Source: Shinisaurus crocodilurus
Lineage: Eukaryota; Chordata; Lepidosauria; Squamata; Shinisauridae
Length of the DNA: 64,000 nucleotides
Assembly: GCA_021292165.1 (NCBI GenBank)
Contig: CM037879.1
Location: 40,392,339-40,456,338 of the forward strand
Direction: 5' to 3'
Made by a program: the position numbers and the translations under genes. The first letter of the stretch is position 1. The number at the start of each line of letters is the position of its first letter. Shown here piece by piece: positions 55,727 through 64,000 of the stretch. The notes beneath the pieces were generated by a model. It ran no database searches and was not told the DNA's origin. It saw nothing but the letters and a program-made list of their open reading frames with translations.

Positions 55727-58290
55727 TTAACAAACCTATGTTCCCTGGCTTCCTGGCTCACGAACCCTAGCCTTCCTCCCAACTTGCCTGTGCATTTCTA
55801 TCCTGGCCCTGGTTCATATTTTTCTCGCTAGGTCCCATGTGTAAGATTGTGTACCAATCCTACTTTCTCCTTACTTCCTCTCTTCTTCAATGCCATGTCT
55901 GCAGTCCTTATTGCTTCCTCTGGACTTCCTTCCTTTCTTTAAGATATTTCTAGGCTACCTCTTGGGGCCGTGCCCTCAAAAGGCAGCTTCCAATATACAG
56001 AACACAATAAATACATCATTGAAGTAAAAAGCATATGAAAATAATATAAACCATAAAACACTATAAAACAATAGTACAATTTGGCAACAATGAAATGATT
56101 AAGAACAATAATAACCCAGCAGCATAATAACCGTAAAAATAGTTTAAAGTATATATTTTCAGTCAATGTTAAACCAATTTAAACAGCAGTGCCTAATATT
56201 GAACTGATAAAGTGACTCCAGACAGTGGGTCCTACTTGCCTACCTCCCTAGTACTGCCTCACTGTCTTCCTCATTCCTCACCAACTTTAAACACAGTGTT
56301 GTTTTTAAAAAGAGTTCCCCTCTAATCACTGCTTCCTTCCTTGCCAAAGTAATCCACCTGCTCTGCCTTTTCTTCAAGTCACTTCCACATTCCCATATCC
56401 TTCCACTAAGTCTTATTCTGCAACATTCCTTCAGTAACCTTGCTTCTGGACTCCTTGCCCCCGTAGCTTTCCTGTTGACAGGGATCTCAGCACAGTTCCC
56501 AGCCTATCCCAAATGGTTCCTCCTGTCTCTGGGGCCGTTATGCTATATAATCCCAGCTAAACTGATAATTTCTGCTTGTCTCACAGAAGGTGGACTGCAA
56601 ATATTATGAAAGCTTTGTTCCCTGAGCAGCTGGATTGCGAACATTCTGTGGCATCACATTCACTCAGCAAGTCAGTCAGAGGCTTTTCTATTACAAGAAC
56701 AATAGAATATGGATGCAGTTTGTAGATCTATATCACTATAGTTACACAATTACTTACGTGTTCATTCCCACCACAGTATGTCTTGTATAGTAATGGTTTT
56801 CTGCATAAACCGAGTTGTTAGACAGGTCCCTTTTTAGGCGTTCAGGTATTCTGAAAACAGAAGCCTATCGGAGCTAAGGAATAGAATGGCAGAAAAACTT
56901 TGGTCAAGAGGAAGCCTTGGTTCATGGCTCGGCTTGCAAAGTAAGCCTGCTTTTCTTGAGGGCAGACATCTGCCTGGATTTTGATATGTGAGAAAGACAG
57001 AAAGTAGAAATGATGATAAAGTGGAAAGCTGGACAATGGACCAGTATGGAAGAGGATATGAAGTGTGGTACTCCCTATGTCAAGACGCTCTGGGTAACCT
57101 TCATGGGCCACGCGTGTATCTTGGTACCCTGACAAGACTTGGGAACATGCCTAAAACAATGTCTCCTAAAACAATGGAAAACTGTTTTTGCAGGTTCCTG
57201 CCCTCTAACACATCATTCACCAATCCAGAACCAAATTTCCTGTTAGCAACTGGGGAGAATGAAAAAAACGTCAGTAAGAAAGCAGGCGAATTTAGGGGTG
57301 TCAGTGGATCAAAAAATGACTGTACCCTTGTAGCGGGGTTTTGCTACTTTCCCCCTTTTTGTTTTACTTAACTTTCCTTTTCGCTTAGCCCCAACAAATG
57401 TTTGCTTCTTTGGGTGTGTGTTTTTTGCCTCAGTGGCCACTTATGCCTTTTGGCCACAGCTTGCTTTTCCCCTTCTTTTTGAGGCAAGAGGATATTTTTC
57501 ACTTTGACCACATCTCTCCTTCAGTTTTTGAAGCTGCTCCTGGACATCTTCTCTGAGCTAGAATGTTGGGGCTAGATGCTTGGCTTTTGAGCAGCTTGAA
57601 ACAGATTTAGTGTTTCCCATTATTTCATTTTACTCACTGGTGAGGCTTAAACTTCCCACTTTTGTCATTTTAAAATATTATTTTTCTGTCTGCACTTTGC
57701 TGGGTCCCATACCTTGGACCTCAGGACTGGCTTTTTCCAGCCGTCATCCGAGTCCATAGAAGCATGTCCTTTGGATCTCTGCTTTGGATAGGTAGCTATA
57801 ATTTTCCTTTCCGTTTCCCCTCACCTCCTTTTTCTGAATCTTTAGGCCAGACTACTATATAGCTAGAAACTTTAGGAATTGCATTTAATTAGACTCTGGA
57901 CTAGTGAGAGTTTAGGTTGAGGCAAGGAACAATTTAGCTTGCTGCTAATTTTCCCTGCCAATCAGTTTTGCATATTGTAGCTTATATACTCTAATATAGC
58001 TCATTGTATTTTGTTTTCCAAATAAGCTCCAAGGACAGTTCATTTTTGCATGTAACAGTTACCCTCGTCTTGCGGTTTCTAGTTACGACTGCACTTTCTC
58101 CGCAATCCTTTCATGTTCACGTGGGTGCAGTGTGATGTGTAGTTTGGTCCTTGTTTTGCAAAGCTGCAGCATGAGGCTGCACAATGACGTCTGTCATAAT
58201 AGGGAGCCCCAAAAGCCAAGCTGCCCCAAAGGGAGAGCTGTAGCAAAGACCTCGCCAGACTTAAGCAAAGTAACATCTTTTTTTAACACC
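55727..58290. other. Intergenic stretch, nothing firm
   Basis: Long gene-free interval. Open frames such as 56988-57371 show no family motif. No repeat boundary resolved. Confidence 0.4.
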
Positions 58291-58291
58291 T

Positions 58292-58770
58292 GAAGCTGCC
58301 TTATACCAGGGCAGACGCTTGGTCCATCTAGCTCAGCATTGTCTACATTGACTGGGTTCAGAAAACACGATAACCCACACTCACGGGCTGAGTACGGGCT
58401 GAGTGTGGGTTGTTGTTGAAATGTGGGTTATCGTGTTGTCCGAACCCAGCTGAGATAACGAACCATGGTGAACAACCCACAGTTCACAGACCATGGGTTC
58501 TCTTCATGGGTTGTTCGTGGTTAACAAGCCATGGCTTGTTAGCACAGCTGCATTCAGACAACACAATAAACCCATGGTTCAATGACAACCCACACTCAAC
58601 CCTTGAGTGTGGGTTATCATGTTGTCTGAACCCAAGTCACTGAATAGCAGTGGCTCTTCAGGATTTCAGAAAGGAGCCCTTCCCAGCCCTTCCTGGAGAT
58701 GCCAGGGATTGAACCTGGGACCTTCTGTATGCAAAACACATGCTCTGCCACTGAGCCACACAACCCTCCC
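58292..58770 (-). mobile_element. tRNA-derived SINE type B, split by a palindromic element
   Basis: Left piece GAAGCTGCCTTATACC to CTACATTGACTGG; right piece from GCAGTGGCTCTTCAGG to the head. On the minus strand the head has the A box TGGCTCAGTGG and B box GGTTCAATCCC. The insert occupies 58354-58633. Confidence 0.82.
58354..58633. repeat. Nested palindromic element, GGGTTCAGA ends
   Basis: Outer ends GGGTTCAGAAAACACG and TGTTGTCTGAACCC enclose several shorter palindromes (GATAACCCACACTC with its mirrors, AACCATGGTGAACAACCC with mirrors). Non-coding. Class uncertain. Confidence 0.7.
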
Positions 58771-58774
58771 CCAG

Positions 58775-59835
58775 TTCCTCATTAAGCAATAAGGAGCCGT
58801 ATAGGCAGCTGCAGAAAACTGAGGAAGAAAAGAGGCAGAGCTACAGTCCTGTAAGCAGTTTGTCACAAGTAACAGCTAATCTCACTTCCTTGAGATTAAG
58901 CTCCACTGGACTCGGTGGGTCTACTTAGATTTGAACAAACATGCATCAGATCATGCTGCGTGTCCTACTGAAATCAGTGGGACTTTAGTTCATCTCCACT
59001 AATTCCAATTTCATTGCACTTTCAATGGGAGTTCGTACTAACTTTTACAGGATTGGGTGTTACATCTCCATAAATATGTGTCATCCTTTCAAGGCCTTTG
59101 TGATCTCTGAGTACAAGCACTGGACATTATTCAAACACCATCATTCCCTTCAAAAGCAGAGAAAGCACAAGACCATCAGCTGGCCGTTCTCTCCCCCCCC
59201 CCCCCGCAACTTTAGTAAATCTATGTTATTTGTGGGCTTTCCAAAAATGTGATGTTATGATGGTAAGAATCTGCAGATAGGACAGAAGGAAACACTACCT
59301 CCCATTCAGCTACCCCCCCTCCCATCGTAAGTCTGATATTAATGAATGTGAATTCACTACTTTGAGGTCATTTCTAATGTGGATTCAGAACATCGGCTAG
59401 ATTAAGTATGAACTGCCTTTCAAGAGCTGGTGCACTATGTGAGAGTTTCTGAAACAGGAACTCCTTGAAAATTAGTTCTGTAGCAAATGTTTCTTCTTGC
59501 CCTTTGCTTGAAATATTTTTTTATCCACTGAATTTAAAGGTTAATTAGAAATCTGTTCACTAATCTGATTTCTTTCATAAAAGAGTAACTGCAATGATAG
59601 CTAAATATTTTGTTAATTTTCCCTTTCACATTTTGATTTGAAATGCCATGTGGGGGAGAATATTAAGACATGAGAATAAATATATTCTTTGCAATGCTGA
59701 ACATCGAACAGATGCCAAAAGGAAGTATCAGTCTTACGTCATCCTAACACCTTACTCTTTCGAGGCTAGAGCTTCCTTAAAATTCAGCTAAGGCTAGAAT
59801 TCATTTGAGCAACTTTTTATTCATTTAAAAGATTT
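58775..59835. other. Intergenic AT-rich stretch
   Basis: No gene. A C run lies at about 59192-59204. Confidence 0.45.
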
Positions 59836-61590
59836 CTATTATTTATTTATTATTATTTATATTTATTTATCGCCCATCTGGCTGGCAACCGGCCACCCTG
59901 GGCGATGTACATAGAATAAAAACAATAAAATACATTTAAAACAATATAAACATTTTAAAATTTTAACCTACCCCATATTCCCGCCTGAACAACCAGGTTT
60001 TTAACGAGCGACGGAAGCTCAGCAGAGAGGGGGCATGGCGGAGGTTACTCGGGAGAGAGTTCCACAGTACGGGGGCTGCCACAGAAAAGGCCCTCTTCCT
60101 CGTCCCCACCAGTCTAGCTGCTCTGGCTGAAGGGACAAGGAGAAGGCCGTCCGTGGCAGATCTTGTTGAGCGGCCCACTTGGTGTTGCTGGAGACGCTCC
60201 TTGAGATAGACTGGACCGGAGCCGTATAGGGTTTTAAAGGTCAAAACCAACACCTTGAATTCGGCTCGGCAAGCAACTGGTAGCCAGTGCAAATCCTTCA
60301 GCACTGGCGTGATGTGATCCCGCCGGCGGCTGCCTTTAACCAGGCGAGCCGCCGCGTTCTGTACCAGCTGTAGCTTCCAAACCGTCTTCAAGGGTAACCC
60401 CACGTAGAGCGCATTACAGTAGTCTAGGCGAGAGGAGACCAAGGCATGAACCACTCATGGGAGCAGGTGATTAGGAAGGTAGGGGCGCAGCTGCCGTATC
60501 AGATGGAGTTGATACAGCGCCGCCCGGCTCACAGCTGCCACCTGAGCCTCCATGGACAGCTGGGAGTCTAGAATGACCCCCAAGCTGCGGACCTGGTCCT
60601 TCAGGGGTAGATGTACCCCATTCAGCACCAGGTCAGCATCCCCTAACCTCCCCTTGTCCCCCACCAGAAGTACCTCGGTCTTGTCGGGGTTCAGTTTCAG
60701 CATGTTCCTTCCCAGCCAGCCAGCCACTGCCTCCAGGCACTTGGACAGGGTCTCAATGGCCAACCTCGGTGAGGACTTGAAACAGAGATAGAGCTGCGTG
60801 TCATCCGCATACTGATGACACCACACCCCAAACCTCCTGATGATAGCTCCCAGCGGCTTGAGCTAGATGTTGAATAATATCAGGAAGAGGATGGAACCCT
60901 GCGGCACTCCACAAGTGAGCAGCCGAGGGTCCGAAGCCTCCTGCCCGAGAACTACCCTCTGGTACCTTCCACAGAGGAAGGACCGGAACCACTGCAATAC
61001 AGTGCCTCCCAAGCCCAAGCCCTCCAGGCGGTCCAGGAGGATACCGTGGTCAACGATCGAGGAGGACTAGAAAGGAGCATTCGCCCCTATCCAAAGCCCT
61101 CCTCATATCATCCACCAAGGCGACCAAGGCCGTCTCCGTCCCATGTCCAGACCTGAAGCCCGACTGGCACGGATCTAAATAATCGGCTTCATCCAAGTGT
61201 GCCTTCAACTGAGCACCCACCATCCACTCGATCACCTTGCCCAGAAATGGTAAATTGGAGACCGGGCGAAAGTTGTTTAAATCCTGGGGATCCAAGGAGG
61301 GCTTCTTTAGAAGCAGTCTTTTTACTGCCTCCTTGAGGGCTGATGGCATCACTCCCTCCTCGAGGGAGGCATTCACCACCGCCTTGATCCCCTCACCCAG
61401 TCTCTCCCTGCAGCTCATGATGAGCCAGGACGGGCAAGGGTCAAGCAAGCAGGTGGTCGGCCTCACAGATGAAAGCACCTTGTCCACTTCATCAGAAGGA
61501 AGCAGCCGGAACCTATCCCACAAAACCGGTCTGCCGTTGGCCTCCTCCCGCTCACTCCCTGTGTCCACGACGCACAATATCCACTCCTAA
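59836..61590 (-). pseudogene. L2/CR1-clade LINE with reverse transcriptase, best copy
   Basis: Non-LTR retrotransposon ORF2 read on the minus strand from about 61577 down to a 3' end with ATTTATTTATCGCCCATCTG. N-terminal palm motifs appear first (LKKPSLDPQDLNNFRPVSNL, SGFRSGHGTETAL), then the catalytic box YADDTQLY near 60805, the KLNPDKTEVLLVG block and the C-terminal [15 protein letters not shown] and [13 protein letters not shown] blocks. It is broken. Around 61050 a short deletion removes the aspartate-bearing core of motif A and shifts the frame, a further break lies near 60830-61000, and a stop separates the frames at 60454. The endonuclease part is absent by 5' truncation. Confidence 0.9.
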
Positions 61591-61756
61591 TCCGATCGAT
61601 TTTATCTGCCTTACAGTCAAAGTTACTAAAGTTGCTCACAGAACCATGTCAAAAAGACAGTTAACTATGACAGTTAAAAATCCTAATAATAAAACCAATA
61701 AACACAGAATCAGGTAGGTTCATATGGGAGTAAGCAGTCTTTCAGACACTCTAGGG

Positions 61757-62670
61757 CAGTGATGGCGAACCTTTTTGAGCCCGAGTGCCCAAACTGCAAC
61801 ACAAAACCAACTTATTTATTTCAGAATGCCAACACTGCAATTAAACCTGAATACCGAGGTTTTAGTTTTAGAAAAACAACTCATGCAGTTGTCCGAACTA
61901 ATTAACATCTTTTGTCTTTAAAGAAAAACACAATAACAGAGCTTTCAATGATACAAACAGTTTTTTGTTGAAAAAAAAATCAACTCAAAAATTATTATAG
62001 TACTACATTGTACACATAGCCTGAAGGGAATTTATACAAACTTTTTAAATAATTAGGCACATGTATTTTTGGATAAGGGATTCTCAACTTGTAATATGAT
62101 TATATGCCAGACTGAAATTGTATGGGGCAAGCTTTACCCCGGGTCCTTTCTCTGCTTCTACAGGTGTCGGATTAGTAAAAGTAAAAGTCAACCTCTACTA
62201 GGATGAGCAAGATAAACAAAAAACTAAACGTGCTTAACACATTTTAACACTTTATGTCTTGGACTGCAAACACTGCATTAGGTAAAAGTTTGCATTGGGC
62301 ATGCTTTTGCACAATTAATGTGATTTTTGCTATTGCATGCATGCTGATAATTTGTCAAACCTTGGCTCATACTCCGTTAGTTTGAGAGCAACACATGCAG
62401 CAGGTCAACTGTTAGAGCTTTACATCCAAGCCATGCTCTGTGCATCATTCTTCAAAATCTTTTAAATGTGATAACAATGTAGAAAAGAATTCTGTAACAG
62501 GAATTCTAGAATAAAATCATTCTGTTCCACACTGTGAGAAAGAACAAGATCATTAGTGTTTTGCAGAAGGGGACGGTCTTTTCGCGATCTGGTGACCCAT
62601 GGCTCGAGTGCCCACAGAGAGGTCCCTGCGTGCCAGCTGTGGCACCCGTGCCATAGGTTCGCCATCACTG
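61757..62670. mobile_element. hAT element, 914 bp, non-autonomous
   Basis: Ends CAGTGATGGCGAACC and GGTTCGCCATCACTG are perfect inverted copies, flanked by the perfect 8-bp duplication CTCTAGGG (61749-61756, 62671-62678). The subterminal GAGTGCCC block recurs inverted near the right end. The interior is AT-rich and has no transposase. From memory the termini recall the OposCharlie1-type hAT families of tetrapods. Confidence 0.92.
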
Positions 62671-62678
62671 CTCTAGGG

Positions 62679-63577
62679 CCCTTAGGGCTTATCCACAAAA
62701 ATAATTTTTATGAGACTCTTGAATGTGACACAATTTGGGGGTATAACTCGCAACCAAGACCTTTTCCCCCGTCACACAGATGTACTGTAATTCTATTTAA
62801 ATTATAATTATTTCTAAATGTGCGCCTGTACATATAAATTAGCATATGCAAATTTTATACAAATCAGCGCCTTCTTTTGTCCTCTTTTTTGGTGATGCAT
62901 GCCCTCTTTCTTGGCAGTTCATAAGTGGCCACCATACCCTGAACATGGAGGGTACATATAGCCCTCAGGACTAGTAATATAACTGGTAAAATCAGATAAA
63001 ATTGCTACCAAATCCCTGCAGTGGAAATAGAAAGCACTTTCATAAAAGACAAGATGGTATATACTGTACAAAACAGAGATGTCGCTACCATTGTTTGAAT
63101 ATCCAATATTTATAGTTCAATTATATATAACAGTGCAGCAGACAGGTGAGGTGAGTGTTCTTTTCCCATTGATATTTTCAGCATTGATTGATGCTGGTTT
63201 TGTAGACAGGAAAGGTGGGTGACTGAGTTTGTACATAGACTTGATACCATTACTTTTGACAGAGTGATACATGTTTATGACAGTGATAAATGAGGCTCTG
63301 AACGCCACCTAACCTTGTATAGCTCAAAGGTCTCCTATAATGAAGGGATAATTTGCTGTTGTCATGACACCGAAAGGGCTTTGAAAATTAGTAGCAGTGT
63401 AATGAAGCAAACTTTTACTTATTAAAAAGAACCTTCCTTCTGATAAAAGCTTTAAAGATGCGGGGGGTGGGGGTGGGCGGGCAATTTGAGAAATTCTACA
63501 GTGAAGAGAATAATCAGTGTTTATGGTCAACAGGCCAGGAGATATAAGGTATTGGCCCAGTTCACATGACCACCACG
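62679..63577. other. Intergenic AT-rich stretch
   Basis: No gene or element boundary recognised. Confidence 0.4.
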
Positions 63578-63585
63578 GCTTAAAC

Positions 63586-63933
63586 CAGTGCTTCTCAAAT
63601 AGTGGGGCGGGCCCCCCAGGGGGGGCGCGAGGCTCCGTAAAGGGGGGCTCGTTTGACCTCAGTTAAAAGTTTTTTTTAATATTGTGTTCCTTTAAATCCT
63701 GTGCTCCTTTAAATCTTTTCTGCTACAGTTAATAAAGCTATTCTTTGTTGTAAATTGATCCACATTTCTTTCTTTTTTTATTCTCTTATATGTTAATAAG
63801 GATACAGTGTTATGCAGAGGTGTACTTATAACAATTTTTATAGACAAATGATACTATTTACAGTCGCGCGGGGGGCGCGAAATGTTTTCTTCTTCCTAGG
63901 GGGGGCATGACAGAAAATAATTGAGAAGCACTG
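63586..63933. mobile_element. hAT element (Charlie-like), 348 bp
   Basis: Ends CAGTGCTTCTCAAATA and TTGAGAAGCACTG are flanked by the perfect duplication GCTTAAAC (63578-63585, 63934-63941). Subterminal GGGGGGCGCGA blocks are present at both sides. Non-coding. Confidence 0.92.
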
Positions 63934-64000
63934 GCTTAAACAAACCACCGTGGCTTGTTTAAGCTGCAGCATGTGCTGGGTACCATTTGCTCAATTACCG

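Noticed and set aside
56988..57371. 127-residue plus-strand open frame
   Set aside because: No recognisable motif; the opposite strand is also open over part of it.
39900..64000. MTA3 first exons
   Set aside because: Expected from mammalian synteny, but no frame with the MTA N-terminal (BAH-type) start was found on the plus strand.

Overview
The window is vertebrate nuclear DNA. It holds one recognisable protein-coding gene in a sea of interspersed repeats, and the repeat set points to a squamate reptile: CR1 and L2/CR1-clade LINEs with microsatellite tails, tRNA-headed SINEs with intact A/B boxes, hAT MITEs with 8-bp target duplications, and PIF/Harbinger-like MITEs with TAA/TTA duplications. 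The species cannot be fixed from the sequence alone.

The gene is KCNG3, encoding the electrically silent potassium-channel subunit Kv6.3, on the minus strand in two coding exons. Exon 1 (38546-39294) sits in a CpG island at about 38.55-40.1 kb and encodes the T1 tetramerisation domain, S1 and a serine-rich linker. Exon 2 (17189-17834) encodes S2-S6, the pore and the C-terminus. The junction is a clean GT-AG intron of 20.7 kb that splits a glycine codon. The joined frame is 464 residues, longer than the roughly 436 residues of the human protein, mostly because of a low-complexity insert between T1 and S1.

The left flank (1-17188) holds the KCNG3 3' side plus repeats: an L1-like insertion with a 15-bp duplication, a MITE whose right terminal repeat is split by a solo LTR, a second probable solo LTR, several hAT MITEs and a CR1 3' end. 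The intron holds L2-type LINE 3' ends, tRNA SINEs, Harbinger-like and hAT MITEs, and one copy of a 5S-rRNA-headed SINE. The right flank (40.1-64 kb) holds at least four LINE copies, one still carrying the reverse transcriptase YADD box. It also holds a second 5S-headed SINE, an LTR split by a 1.4-kb hAT element, and two hAT elements with perfect 8-bp duplications near the right edge. I see no exon of the usual mammalian neighbours of KCNG3.

The most interesting items are two nearly identical copies of a chimeric SINE with a 5S rRNA head and a CR1 3' tail, visible by direct comparison with a CR1 end in this window. Next come several layered insertions whose order can be read from exact target duplications, and the serine/AGC-repeat expansion in the KCNG3 linker. 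Nothing here looks like a new multi-gene system.
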